A stretch of DNA of 60,422 bases from Pseudomonadota bacterium (lineage in GTDB: Bacteria; Pseudomonadota; Alphaproteobacteria; Sphingomonadales; Sphingomonadaceae), in contig JAFAEG010000093.1 in NCBI GenBank assembly GCA_023424095.1, positions 1 to 60,422 of the forward strand, read 5' to 3'. The position numbers and the translations under genes are program-made. The notes under the pieces are model-generated. The model was given only the letters and a program-made list of their open reading frames with translations. It did no database searches and was not told where the DNA came from. Positions 52,601-60,185 of the stretch are shown here, piece by piece (positions within the stretch are counted from its first letter, which is position 1; each line of letters begins with the position of its first letter).

Positions 52601-53238
52601 ACGCGATCCCGATGAATGACGGCTGCATGCGGCCGATCCAGTTGCGCGTGCCGGAAGGCTCGATGCTGAACCCGCATTACCCGGCCGCGGTGGTCGCCGG
52701 GAATGTCGAGACCAGTCAGGTGATCACCGACTGCCTGTTCGCCGCCGTCGGCGCGCTCGCGCCGAGCCAGGGGACGATGAACAATTTCACCTTCGGCAAC
52801 GCAGCCCATCAATATTATGAGACGATCGCGGGCGGCTCCGGCGCCGGTCCGGGCTTTGACGGGGCGAGCGCGGTACAGACGCACATGACCAACAGTCGCC
52901 TGACCGATCCGGAAATCCTGGAGACGCGGCTGCCGGTGCTGTTGGAGAAATTCGCAGTCCGGCGTGGCTCGGGCGGGGAGGGCACCAATCGCGGCGGTGA
53001 CGGAGTGGAGCGGGTGGTGCGCTTCCTCGAGCCGATGACCGCGAACATCCTGTCCAACCGGCGGCGGGTGGCGCCGAAGGGGCTGGCGGGCGGCGGTGAC
53101 GCGGCAGCGGGGATCAACAAGGTCTTGCGGGCCGACGGTGGGCAAGAAATCCTGTCCGCGACCGCATCGGCGGAAATGGCGGCGGGGGACAGGTTCGTCA
53201 TCCTGACGCCGGGGGGAGGGGGCTATGGAGGCGACTGA
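49636..53238 (+). CDS. 5-oxoprolinase (fused HyuA-HyuB type)
   Basis: The 1200-residue enzyme opens 5-oxoproline to glutamate with ATP. The N-terminal HyuA half shows FSIDRGGTFTDIVAHGPDG, GTTVATNALLERKG, and GFDMGGTSTDVSHFAG. The HyuB half starts near residue 690 (DPVTLEVMGNLFMAIAEEMG...LDFSCAVFDRGGALIANAPHIPVHLGSM). A stretch of about 50 residues (577-626) is encoded by an in-frame palindromic repeat. The start at 49636 (MAQADWTF) fits the family. The gene overlaps the transporter gene by 14 bp. Confidence 0.92.
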   Translation: MAQADWTFSIDRGGTFTDIVAHGPDGQRIVRKLLSENPGQYEDAATAGIAAILAEQGGGRAATVRMGTTVATNALLERKGEPVALAITRGFGDALRIGYQSRPDIFARHILLPEPLYSRVIEVDERVTADGTLLIPLDLDAATAGLQAAYDEGFRALAILLVHGWRWTAHEAALAEAAARIGFTQISASHQVEPLIKLIGRGDTSVADAYLSPVLRRYVDRVVRGIGSGPRLFFMQSNGGLTDAAKFRGKDAILSGPAGGIVGMAKTAAEAGYDHVIGFDMGGTSTDVSHFAGSYERTSERVVAGVRVRAPMLEIHTVAAGGGSVCHYDGTRFRVGPDSAGAVPGPACYRRGGPLTITDCNVVLGKIRPEHFPSMFGPDGDQPIDAGASRVLCAAIAAQAGMSAEAVAEGFVRIAVDNMANAIKQISIARGHDVTRYALQCFGGAGGQHACLVADALGIETVLVHPLAGVLSAYGIGLADLVELRQRSLGGAELEPVLAELEAEAATALRAQGVSDPDIRRRAALRYDGSDTTLEVAVGAGMEADFTEAHRQRFGFVSDAPIVVETAIVEAVGQGTLSSLSRSDGEGDRPAQRYGGGAFRASPQSPSTIGFADGPPPHEAAPHREDLFDRTALVPDDSISGPAIIVDEAATTVIEPGWRAQVDPLGNLILARIAPRDTVPAMGTEVDPVTLEVMGNLFMAIAEEMGVALQSTASSVNIKERLDFSCAVFDRGGALIANAPHIPVHLGSMGDSIRIIIEARGEQRDGRGMMPGDVYVLNAPYRGGTHLPDITVIMPVFANDADAEPAWFVAARGHHSDIGGIKPGSMPPDSRDVHEEGVLIDNELLVDRGRFLETEMRALLATGRWPARNPDRNIADLKAQVAACARGAGELKRIAAERGRGFVDAYMRHVMANAEEAVRRLIGTLQDGSFSYEMDNGAMVSVTITVDREARSATVDFTGTSAQLPDNFNAPYSICRAATLYVFRTLVDDAIPMNDGCMRPIQLRVPEGSMLNPHYPAAVVAGNVETSQVITDCLFAAVGALAPSQGTMNNFTFGNAAHQYYETIAGGSGAGPGFDGASAVQTHMTNSRLTDPEILETRLPVLLEKFAVRRGSGGEGTNRGGDGVERVVRFLEPMTANILSNRRRVAPKGLAGGGDAAAGINKVLRADGGQEILSATASAEMAAGDRFVILTPGGGGYGGD
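51366..51513. repeat. Long palindromic repeat (family C) inserted in frame within 5-oxoprolinase
   Basis: Terminal arms ATCCTCCCTGT...ATGGGGAGGGGGA and TCCCCCTCCCCAT...ACAGGGAGGAT are inverted copies. Inside them TGGTGGAGGGGC and GCCCCTCCACCA pair again. The 148-bp element is translated through, adding low-complexity Ser/Gly/Pro residues between well-conserved 5-oxoprolinase segments. A partial relative is at 1-31. Confidence 0.85.
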
Positions 53239-53926
53239 GGCGGTCAATTACTGGCCGCTGCTGGGCATACCGATCATCGTCATCGGCTTCGTTCTGCGCT
53301 TCAATCCGATGTTCGTCGTGGTCGCGGCCTCGCTTGCGACCGGCTTCCTGGCCGGCTGGGACATCCACCGCGTCATCTCCTCGCTCGGCAAGGCGTTCAA
53401 CGACAACCGCCTGATCGTCATTCCCTGGATCGTGCTGCCGGTGATCGGCATGCTTGAGCGCTACGGCCTGCAGCATCGCGCGCGGCTGCTCATCATCCGG
53501 ATGAAGGCGGCAACCGTCGGCGGGCTGCTGATCGTCTATCTGCTCTACCGCCAGATCATCTCCGCGATCGGCCTGCACACCACCGCCGGCCATCCGCAGA
53601 CGGTTCGGCCTTTGGTCGCGCCGATGGCGGTCGCGGCGGCGGAGCGGCAGGCGGATCTGGACGAGGACGGGATCGAGAAGATCAAGGCGCAGGCGGCCGC
53701 GACCGACAATATCGGCCTGTTCTTCGGCGAGGATATCTTCTTCGCGATCGGCTCGATCCTGGTGATCCAGTCGACGCTTGAGACCTATGGCTATCAGCTC
53801 AGCCCGCTGAACCTCGCGATGTGGGCGATCCCGACCGCGATCGCCGCCTTCTTCGTGCACAGTTCGCGGCTGCTGATGCTGGACCGCCGGCTCGGGCGCC
53901 TGCCCCGGGCGGGAGGCGTCAAATGA
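53225..53926 (+). CDS. 5-oxoproline transporter, DUF969 family subunit
   Basis: The 233-residue protein has several membrane segments (LLGIPIIVIGFVLRFNPMFVVVAASLATGFLAG, LIVIPWIVLPVIGML, FFAIGSILVIQSTLETYG) and the DUF969 pattern FGEDIFFAIGSI. DUF969 and DUF979 proteins form a paired transporter found with 5-oxoprolinase. It overlaps the 5-oxoprolinase gene and the DUF979 gene, so the three are one operon. Confidence 0.87.
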   Translation: MEATEAVNYWPLLGIPIIVIGFVLRFNPMFVVVAASLATGFLAGWDIHRVISSLGKAFNDNRLIVIPWIVLPVIGMLERYGLQHRARLLIIRMKAATVGGLLIVYLLYRQIISAIGLHTTAGHPQTVRPLVAPMAVAAAERQADLDEDGIEKIKAQAAATDNIGLFFGEDIFFAIGSILVIQSTLETYGYQLSPLNLAMWAIPTAIAAFFVHSSRLLMLDRRLGRLPRAGGVK

Positions 53927-54888
53927 TCGGCCTCCAGACCGTCTATTTCCTGATCGGCGCGATGTTCCTCGCCTTCGCGATCCTGAGCCTGACCGACCGC
54001 ACCAATCCCAGGCGGCTCGGCAATGCCATTTTCTGGGGGCTGATCGCGTTGAGCCTGATCGGCGGCACCTGGCTGGGCGATTTCGCCAACGGGCTGATCG
54101 TGCTCGGTCTGGCCGGGATTGCGACCTTCGGCTGGCTCGGTCGCGGCGCGGCGGAAGTGGGCGAGGAGCAGAGGATCTCCTTTGGCGAGCGCTACGGCGA
54201 CAGGCTCTTCCTGCCGATCCTGATCGTGCTGCTGACCGCCGTGATCGGCACCTTGTTGTTCCTCTACGTCCCGCAGTTGAGGGCGCTCGAATTGTTCGCC
54301 ACGAACCGCGAGACACTCGTCTTGCTCTGCGTCGGCGTGCTGTTCGCGCTGGCGACGCTCTACGTCTGGCTGAAGCCGCCCGTGCTCGCCCCGCTGCAGG
54401 AAGGGCGCCGGCTGATGGACGCGGTCGGCTGGGCGGCCGTGCTGCCGCTGATGCTGGCCGCGTTCGGCGTCGTGCTGAAGGATGCCGGGGTCGGCGATCT
54501 GATCGGCACCTTCGTCGGCGGCGTCATTCCGTCCGGAATGATCTTCCCGGCGGTCGCGGCCTTCGGCCTCGGCATGGCGCTGTTCACCATCCTGACCGGC
54601 AATGCCTTCGCGGCTTTCCCGATCATGACCAGCGCGATCGCGGCGCCCTTGCTGCTGCAGGGGCATGGCGGCGATCCGGCGGTGGTCGGCGCGATCGGCA
54701 TGCTCGCCGGCTTCTGCGGGACGTTGATGACGCCGATGGCGGCCAACTTCAATCTGGTCCCGGCGAGCCTGCTGGAACTGAAGGACCGCAACGCCGTCAT
54801 CAAGGCGCAGCTCGGTACCGCCATCCCGATGCTCGCCATCAACATCCTCTTCATCTGGATCTTCGCATTCCCATGGCACACGAACTGA
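53923..54888 (+). CDS. 5-oxoproline transporter, DUF979 family subunit
   Basis: From the ATG at 53923 overlapping the DUF969 stop, the 321-residue protein has about nine membrane segments. It shows DUF979-type features such as DRTNPRRLGNAIFWGLIAL and GFCGTLMTPMAANFNLVPASLLELKD. With DUF969 it is expected to import 5-oxoproline. It overlaps the DUF2891 gene by 16 bp. Confidence 0.87.
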   Translation: MIGLQTVYFLIGAMFLAFAILSLTDRTNPRRLGNAIFWGLIALSLIGGTWLGDFANGLIVLGLAGIATFGWLGRGAAEVGEEQRISFGERYGDRLFLPILIVLLTAVIGTLLFLYVPQLRALELFATNRETLVLLCVGVLFALATLYVWLKPPVLAPLQEGRRLMDAVGWAAVLPLMLAAFGVVLKDAGVGDLIGTFVGGVIPSGMIFPAVAAFGLGMALFTILTGNAFAAFPIMTSAIAAPLLLQGHGGDPAVVGAIGMLAGFCGTLMTPMAANFNLVPASLLELKDRNAVIKAQLGTAIPMLAINILFIWIFAFPWHTN

Positions 54889-55853
54889 CCCCCGAAATCG
54901 CGCAGCGCTTCGCCGAGGCCGCGCTCGGCCACGTCACCCGCGAATATCCGCACAAGCTCGACCATGTGATGGACGGGCCGGAAGATGTGCTTGGGCCCCG
55001 CGCGCTTCACCCGATCTTCTTCGGCAGCTTCGACTGGCACAGCTGCGTGCACGGCTATTGGTTGCTGATGCGGCTTCGGCGACTGTTCCCGGAGCTTCCG
55101 GCCGCGCCGCGGATCGACGCTTTGCTCGACGAGATGATCGTGCCGGACAAGGTGGCGGGCGAACTGGACTATCTCGACCGGGCCTATACCGGCGGGTTCG
55201 AGCGGCCTTATGGCTGGGCGTGGGCCTTGGCCCTGCATGCCGAGGCGCAGCGCGGGGGCCATGGCGAGGTGCTTGAGCCGCTGGCCCGGGCCTTCGCCGA
55301 TCGTTTCCGGGCCTACCTCACGAAGCTCACTTACCCGATCCGCGTCGGCACCCATTTCAACACCGCCTTCGCGATGATCCTGGCGGCGGAATGGGCGGAG
55401 GCGAATGATGCCGAGTTGCTGGAAGACATCCGCCTCCGCGCGATGGACTATTATCTCGACGATCATGACTGCCAGGCATGGGAGCCGGGCGGGGACGAGT
55501 TCCTCTCGTCGGCGCTGATCGAGGCGTTGCTGATGAGCCGGATGATGCCCGGGCCATCGTTCGACCAATGGCTCGACGCCTTCCTGCCACGGCTCGCGCA
55601 TGGCGAGCCGGAAAGTCTGTTCACGCCCGCCTTCGTGTCCGACCGGAGCGACGGGAAGATCGCGCATCTCGACGGGCTGAACCTGTCGCGGGCCTGGTGC
55701 TGGCGGGGGATTGCGGAGGCGCCGGCCGCGTCACGCGCGGCGGAAGTCGCGGCAGCCCATCTCGACGCCAGCCTGCCGCACGTCACCGGCGACTATATGG
55801 GCGAGCATTGGCTGGCGACCTTCGCCTTGCTCGCGCTGGAGCAGCCGGCCTAG
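54873..55853 (+). CDS. DUF2891 family protein
   Basis: The 326-residue soluble protein matches the DUF2891 pattern: HPIFFGSFDWHSCVHGYWLLMRL, RPYGWAWALALHAEA, VGTHFNTAFAM, and a C-terminal VTGDYMGEHWLATFALLAL. The helical repeats and conserved His/Trp residues suggest an alpha/alpha-barrel enzyme of unknown reaction. Its place as fourth gene of the 5-oxoproline operon suggests a role in pyroglutamate or pyroglutamyl-compound metabolism, which is inference. Confidence 0.82.
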   Translation: MAHELTPEIAQRFAEAALGHVTREYPHKLDHVMDGPEDVLGPRALHPIFFGSFDWHSCVHGYWLLMRLRRLFPELPAAPRIDALLDEMIVPDKVAGELDYLDRAYTGGFERPYGWAWALALHAEAQRGGHGEVLEPLARAFADRFRAYLTKLTYPIRVGTHFNTAFAMILAAEWAEANDAELLEDIRLRAMDYYLDDHDCQAWEPGGDEFLSSALIEALLMSRMMPGPSFDQWLDAFLPRLAHGEPESLFTPAFVSDRSDGKIAHLDGLNLSRAWCWRGIAEAPAASRAAEVAAAHLDASLPHVTGDYMGEHWLATFALLALEQPA

Positions 55854-55862
55854 CCCTCGCTT

Positions 55863-55949
55863 CCGTCATTGCGAGCCGTAGGCGAAGCAATCCATCTGAG
55901 GGCCATCAGGTTGGATTGCTTCGTCGCTGACGCTCCTCGCAATGACGGG
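55863..55949. repeat. Palindromic repeat, family B copy 2
   Basis: This copy carries the same outer arms (CCGTCATTGCGAG and CTCGCAATGACGG) and inner AAGCAATCCA / TTGGATTGCTT as 35234-35319. It lies directly after DUF2891 and could terminate the 5-oxoproline operon. Confidence 0.85.
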
Positions 55950-55972
55950 GAAGGGGGGCAGATGTCGGTATG

Positions 55973-55989
55973 GTTTACAATTCGTAAAC
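55973..55989. promoter_or_regulatory. Inverted repeat GTTTAC-N5-GTAAAC
   Basis: A perfect 6-bp inverted repeat lies 34 bp upstream of the first sigma-54 promoter match. It is a candidate activator or repressor site. Confidence 0.35.
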
Positions 55990-56021
55990 AGTCTCAACCC
56001 AAAACCCGCGGAAATCCGCCA

Positions 56022-56038
56022 TTGGCCCGCTCTTTGCT
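56022..56038 (+). promoter_or_regulatory. Sigma-54 promoter match 1
   Basis: TTGGCCCGCTCTTTGCT has the -24 GG and -12 GC exactly 10 bp apart, close to the sigma-54 consensus. Transcription would begin only about 2 bp before the ATG at 56050, which implies a leaderless message. That weakens the call. Confidence 0.45.
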
Positions 56039-56049
56039 CCTGTTCCGGC

Positions 56050-56301
56050 ATGGGCAAATTCGCACGCTTGTTCGTCATCAAGAACCGCTTCGAAGCCTGC
56101 GCGGTGATCTACGCGCTCGCCGTGGGGGCGATCAGTCGGGGCATGCAATATCTCGAAGCCTATCCCGGCTTCGGCGGCTGGCTGCTGATGACGGTCTGCC
56201 CGATCGCGGTCTTCATGGCCGGCGCCCGCCTGCTGGAAGTGACCCGCAAGGATAATGGCCAGCGCCGTCGCGCCTCGGACCTCGTCGAACCCGCAGCCTG
56301 A
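56050..56301 (+). CDS. Small membrane protein near the psp-like genes, 83 residues
   Basis: From the ATG at 56050 the product has two membrane segments (ACAVIYALAVGAISRGMQYL and WLLMTVCPIAVFMAGARLL) and a charged C-terminal tail. I do not recognise the family. It lies just downstream of a sigma-54-like promoter and ahead of the PspC group, suggesting envelope-stress control. Confidence 0.6.
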   Translation: MGKFARLFVIKNRFEACAVIYALAVGAISRGMQYLEAYPGFGGWLLMTVCPIAVFMAGARLLEVTRKDNGQRRRASDLVEPAA

Positions 56302-56314
56302 GCGCCCCCCTCAC

Positions 56315-56335
56315 AGTTGGTGAAAATCGCCAACT
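56315..56335. promoter_or_regulatory. Palindrome upstream of sigma-54 promoter 2, possible PspF enhancer
   Basis: AGTTGGTGA and TCGCCAACT face each other with three bases between and one mismatch. The centre lies about 85 bp upstream of the -24 element at 56409, a usual distance for a bacterial enhancer-binding protein site. Confidence 0.5.
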
Positions 56336-56406
56336 CTCAGGATCGCGTCGCGCGCTGAAAACAGCCGCAAACGCAAAAAACCACGCTTTTCCGCCAAAAA
56401 TCCCGA

Positions 56407-56424
56407 TTGGCACGGCCGCTGCAA
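56407..56424 (+). promoter_or_regulatory. Sigma-54 promoter 2
   Basis: TTGGCACGGCCGCTGCAA closely matches the sigma-54 consensus, with GG at 56409 and GC at 56421 separated by exactly 10 bp. Transcription would start near 56433, ahead of a strong AGGAGG at 56456-56461 and the ATG at 56469. Confidence 0.8.
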
Positions 56425-56468
56425 TGCTCCTGGCATAAGCAAGTCGAAGCCAATCAGGAGGAAAAGTC

Positions 56469-56609
56469 ATGAACACGATCCGCAACATCCGCCGCAACAT
56501 CGTCTCCGCCGCCGCCGCTCTGGCCGTCTCGGCGATCTTCATCACCGCCGCCGCCGGCCCGGTCAGCGTGCCCGTCAATGGCCCGGTTGCGCAGCAGAAC
56601 GTCGCCTAA
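56469..56609 (+). CDS. 46-residue exported or membrane peptide
   Basis: A strong ribosome-binding site AGGAGG precedes the ATG by seven bases. The product has a charged N-terminus (MNTIRNIRRN) followed by one hydrophobic helix (IVSAAAALAVSAIFITAAAG) and a short polar end. It is the first gene after the strong sigma-54 promoter match and lies 34 bp before the PspC gene. The function is unknown. Confidence 0.7.
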   Translation: MNTIRNIRRNIVSAAAALAVSAIFITAAAGPVSVPVNGPVAQQNVA

Positions 56610-56643
56610 CCCTCACCAACGCATTCACGAAGGAAGCTGAAAA

Positions 56644-56994
56644 GTGGAAAAGCATCGCGCCCCGTTCCGGATCGACCGTGAGAATGGCAAGGTCCTCGGC
56701 GTCTGCGCCGGCATTGCGGAGCATTTCGATGTCGATGTCACCCTGGTCCGGGTCGGCATGGCGGTCTCCGCCTTCGTCACGTTCCCGATGGTCGTGCTGG
56801 GCTATTTCCTGGTCGCGATGGTCGTCGAGCAGAAGGGTAAGACGAAGTCGGGGGCCAATCCGGTCGCCAAGAGCGCCCGCGCCGAGGAAGCGCGCGAGAC
56901 GATGCGCGATCTCGACCGCCGCCTGCAGGCGCTCGAGCGCGACGTGACCAGCTCCGGCACCCGCCTGGCGCGCGAGATCGACTCGCTGCGCTGA
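56644..56994 (+). CDS. PspC-domain envelope stress protein
   Basis: The 116-residue protein (GTG start) has a PspC domain: FRIDRENGKVLGVCAGIAEHFDVDVTLVR. A membrane segment (VSAFVTFPMVVLGYFLVAMVV) and a C-terminal coiled coil (RDLDRRLQALERDVTSS) follow. PspC senses inner-membrane stress and binds PspA. pspA and pspF are not in this window. Confidence 0.87.
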   Translation: MEKHRAPFRIDRENGKVLGVCAGIAEHFDVDVTLVRVGMAVSAFVTFPMVVLGYFLVAMVVEQKGKTKSGANPVAKSARAEEARETMRDLDRRLQALERDVTSSGTRLAREIDSLR

Positions 56995-57029
56995 GCTGAA
57001 ACCGAGAATCGCAAACAGGGGAGGACAAG

Positions 57030-57254
57030 ATGACCGAAGCCGCCCAGACCAGCCTGATCCTCGCCGGCTTCGGCCTGGCGGCCCTGGCAGCGCTGCTGAT
57101 GGCGTCCTTGCGCATGTGGCAGGGCTGGATCGACCTGAAGCGCGCCGAACTGAGCAGCGCGGCCCCGGCCCGAGGCGAGGAGCGCGGGGATATCGCCGAG
57201 CTGCGGGTGCGCGTCCGCCAGCTCGAGGCGATCGCCAGCTGCGTCGATCTTTAG
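57030..57254 (+). CDS. PspB-like small membrane protein
   Basis: The 74-residue product has an N-terminal membrane helix (LILAGFGLAALAALLMASL) and a cytosolic part ending in the heptad-like ELRVRVRQLEAIASCVDL. This is similar in layout to PspB, which partners PspC. It lies 35 bp after pspC and overlaps the convergent phosphatase gene by four bases. Sequence similarity to enteric PspB is weak, so the name is tentative. Confidence 0.6.
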   Translation: MTEAAQTSLILAGFGLAALAALLMASLRMWQGWIDLKRAELSSAAPARGEERGDIAELRVRVRQLEAIASCVDL

Positions 57255-57736
57255 GAGGGGATGCGAGTCCGCGTCGTCGTGCCGTTCGCCTCGATCCGCC
57301 AAAGATCGCCGAAATCCGGGTGGCTGAGCGGGGCGGGGCGGGTGCCGCCCAATTGCTCGACAATGTCCGGCACGGTGTTGGAATGGCCGACGATCAGCAC
57401 CGGCCAAGGGCCCGCGCGGACGCGGGCGACCAGGCCGGGCGTGTCGGCCGGATTATAGACGATCGGGGTCAGCCCCCAGCGCGCCGCCACCGCCGCCGCC
57501 GTCTGCCGGGTCCGCTTGAAATCACTGACATAGATGGCGACCGGTCGCTGCCGGGCGAGCGCAGCGGGAACGCGCGCCGCCGTCGCTGTGCCTTCGGGCA
57601 GCAGGTCCGGGTCGCGCTGCCCCTCCGGCGTGTTGAGGTGACGCATCACATAATAAAGCGGCTCGCCCCCGGCATTGTCGTCCACGGTCACGCAGCCGGC
57701 GAGGGCCAAGAGAATCGGCAACAGCATCAGGCGCAT
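57251..57736 (-). CDS. Histidine phosphatase family lipoprotein
   Basis: From the ATG at 57736 the 161-residue protein has a lipobox (LALAGC) and the phosphoglycerate-mutase-like core: MRHLNTPEG with the Arg-His catalytic pair, SDFKRTRQTAAAVA with the second Arg, and IVGHSNTVPDIV with the second His. It is likely a periplasmic phosphatase of unknown substrate. An upstream in-frame ATG at 57817 would bury the lipoprotein signal. Confidence 0.85.
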   Translation of the reverse strand: MRLMLLPILLALAGCVTVDDNAGGEPLYYVMRHLNTPEGQRDPDLLPEGTATAARVPAALARQRPVAIYVSDFKRTRQTAAAVAARWGLTPIVYNPADTPGLVARVRAGPWPVLIVGHSNTVPDIVEQLGGTRPAPLSHPDFGDLWRIEANGTTTRTRIPS

Positions 57737-57866
57737 CTTCGTCTCTCCCTTGCCGCCCTTGTCGATACTTCGGAGGGGAAAGGTCAAGCGTTCGCGAAGC
57801 GGGGGGCGGGGGTGCAACCGAAGGAAAAATGAACTAGGGCCCGCTCGATAAGTTCAAGAAAATAGG

Positions 57867-59168
57867 ATGAGGATGGCCAACGATCACGAGCGCCCGAACC
57901 GGCCCGCGCTCTCCCTTCACGTTCCCGAGCCCGGCGCGCGGCCGGGTGACGATCCCGATTTTTCCTGGGTGAAGGTGCCCGCGGCCGGCGCCGCGCCGCG
58001 CCCCGACGTCGCCTGCCCGGCGTCGGAAACGCACCCATTGTGCACGTCGCTGGTGCGCGTGCTGGACGAGGATGGCCGCGCGGTCGGCCCGTGGGACCCG
58101 CGCCTGGACGCCGAATTGCTGCGCAAGATGCTGCGCGACATGTCTGTCGTGCGCGCCTTTGACGAGCGCATGTTCCGCGCCCAGCGGCAGGGCAAGACCA
58201 GCTTCTACATGAAGTCGAAGGGCGAGGAGGCGGTGGCCGTCGCCGCCGCGGCCGCGCTCGATTTCGACGATCTGTGCTTCCCGACCTATCGCCAGCAGGG
58301 GCTGCTCGTCTCGCGCGGCTATCCGTTGGTCGAGATGATGAACCAGATCTACTCGAACAAGGGCGACAAATTGCAGGGCCGGCAGCTGCCGATCATGTAT
58401 TCCGATCGCAAGCACGGCTTCTTCTCCATCTCCGGCAATCTCGCCACGCAGGTGCCGCAGGCGGTGGGCTGGGCGATGGCGAGCGCAATCAAGGGCGACA
58501 GCCGGATCGCCGCCGCCTGGATCGGCGACGGTTCGACGGCGGAAGGCGATTTCCATTCCGCCTGCATTTTCGCGGGCGTCTATCGGGCGCCGGTCATCCT
58601 GAACGTCGTCAACAATCAGTGGGCGATTTCCAGCTTCTCCGGCATTGCCGGCGGCCAACTCACCACCTTCGCGGCGCGGGCGATCGGCTATGGCCTGCCG
58701 GGCCTGCGGGTGGACGGCAATGACCCGCTGGCCGTCTATGCCGCGACGCGCTGGGCGGCCGATCGGGCGCGCTCGAACCTCGGCCCGACGCTGATCGAGA
58801 TGTTCACCTACCGCAAGGAAGGCCATTCCACCTCCGACGACCCCACCGGCTACCGGCCGAAGGAAGAGCCGGACAATTGGCCGCTGGGCGACCCGATCGA
58901 GCGGCTGGCGCAGCATCTGCGCCTGCTCGGCGAATGGGACGACGAGCGGCAGGCGGCGATGGATGCGCAGATCGATACCGAGGTTCGCGCCGCGCAGAAG
59001 CAGGCCGAGGAACAGGGCGTGCTGCGTGCCGCCACGATCGACTTCCCGCAGCAGGTCGAGACGATGTTCGAGGATGTCTATGCCGAACTGCCCTGGAATT
59101 TGCGGGAGCAGCAGGCGGAGATGAAAGCCGAACTTGCGGAGAAACTCGGCGGAGGGTCGCCGTCATGA
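57867..59168 (+). CDS. bkdA1: Branched-chain 2-oxoacid dehydrogenase E1 alpha subunit
   Basis: The 433-residue protein has the E1-alpha TPP motif GDGSTAEGDFHSACIFAGVYRAPVILNVVNNQWAIS. It also has FPTYRQQGLLVSRG and the phosphorylation-loop-type YRKEGHSTSDDPTGYR. The long N-terminal extension and these motifs match the branched-chain (2-oxoisovalerate) type and not pyruvate dehydrogenase. It overlaps the E1 beta gene with ATGA. ATG at 57873 is an alternative start. Confidence 0.92.
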   Translation: MRMANDHERPNRPALSLHVPEPGARPGDDPDFSWVKVPAAGAAPRPDVACPASETHPLCTSLVRVLDEDGRAVGPWDPRLDAELLRKMLRDMSVVRAFDERMFRAQRQGKTSFYMKSKGEEAVAVAAAAALDFDDLCFPTYRQQGLLVSRGYPLVEMMNQIYSNKGDKLQGRQLPIMYSDRKHGFFSISGNLATQVPQAVGWAMASAIKGDSRIAAAWIGDGSTAEGDFHSACIFAGVYRAPVILNVVNNQWAISSFSGIAGGQLTTFAARAIGYGLPGLRVDGNDPLAVYAATRWAADRARSNLGPTLIEMFTYRKEGHSTSDDPTGYRPKEEPDNWPLGDPIERLAQHLRLLGEWDDERQAAMDAQIDTEVRAAQKQAEEQGVLRAATIDFPQQVETMFEDVYAELPWNLREQQAEMKAELAEKLGGGSPS

Positions 59169-60178
59169 CCGTCCGCAACATGATCCAGGCGCTCAATGAC
59201 GCCCACCATGTGATGATGGAGCGCGACGACAATGTCGTCGTGATGGGCGAAGATGCCGGCTATTTCGGCGGCGTCTTCCGGGTGACCGAACATCTCCAGC
59301 AGAAGTTCGGCAAGACCCGCGTGTTCGACACGCCGATCAGCGAAAACGGCATCATGGCCACCGCGATCGGCATGGCGTGTTACGGCCTTCGGCCCGTCGC
59401 GGAGATCCAGTTCGCCGATTACATCTATCCCGGCTACGACCAGATCGTCTCCGAAGCGGCCAAGATCCGTTACCGCACCGCCGGCGAATGGAATGTGCCC
59501 TTGGTGATCCGCTCGCCTTATGGCGGCGGCATTTTCGGCGGGCAGACGCACAGCCAGTCGCCCGAGGCTTTGTTCGCGCACGTCGCGGGCCTGAAGGTGG
59601 TGATTCCGTCGACGCCATATGATGCCAAGGGGCTGCTGATTTCGGCAATCGAGGATGACGATCCGGTCGTCTTCTTCGAACCCAAGCGCATCTATAACGG
59701 CCCGTTCGACGGCTTCTTCGACCGGCCGGTGACGCCCTGGGCCAAGCATCCTGATTCCGAAGTGCCTGACGGCCATTACACCGTCCCGCTCGGCAAGGCG
59801 CGGGTGGTGAAGGAAGGCGAGCAGCTCACCATCCTGGCCTATGGCACGATGGTTCACGTCGCGCTCGCGGCGGCGGAAGCGGCCGGCGTCGATGCCGAAG
59901 TGATCGATCTTCGCACCATCGTCCCCGTCGATATCGAGACGATCGAAGAATCGGTGAAAAAGACCGGCCGCTGCGTCGTGGTGCACGAAGCCACGCGCAC
60001 CGCCGGCTTCGGCGCCGAACTCGCGGCCCTGGTGCAGGAGCGCTGCTTCTATCATCTGGAAGCGCCGGTTCAGCGCGCGACCGGCTGGGACACGCCCTAT
60101 CCGCACAGCCTGGAATGGGCCTATTTCCCCGGGCCGGTCCGGCTCGGCAACGCATTCAAGAAAGCTCTGGAGGGCTGA
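59165..60178 (+). CDS. bkdA2: Branched-chain 2-oxoacid dehydrogenase E1 beta subunit
   Basis: The 337-residue protein begins MTVRNMIQALNDAHHVMMERD and has VMGEDAGYFGGVFRVTEHLQ, ISENGIMATAIGMA, and the C-terminal transketolase domain (EVIDLRTIVPVDIETIEESVKKTGR). It forms the alpha2beta2 E1 component with the preceding gene. It is followed after 7 bp by the E2 gene. Confidence 0.94.
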   Translation: MTVRNMIQALNDAHHVMMERDDNVVVMGEDAGYFGGVFRVTEHLQQKFGKTRVFDTPISENGIMATAIGMACYGLRPVAEIQFADYIYPGYDQIVSEAAKIRYRTAGEWNVPLVIRSPYGGGIFGGQTHSQSPEALFAHVAGLKVVIPSTPYDAKGLLISAIEDDDPVVFFEPKRIYNGPFDGFFDRPVTPWAKHPDSEVPDGHYTVPLGKARVVKEGEQLTILAYGTMVHVALAAAEAAGVDAEVIDLRTIVPVDIETIEESVKKTGRCVVVHEATRTAGFGAELAALVQERCFYHLEAPVQRATGWDTPYPHSLEWAYFPGPVRLGNAFKKALEG

Positions 60179-60185
60179 CCGCAAG

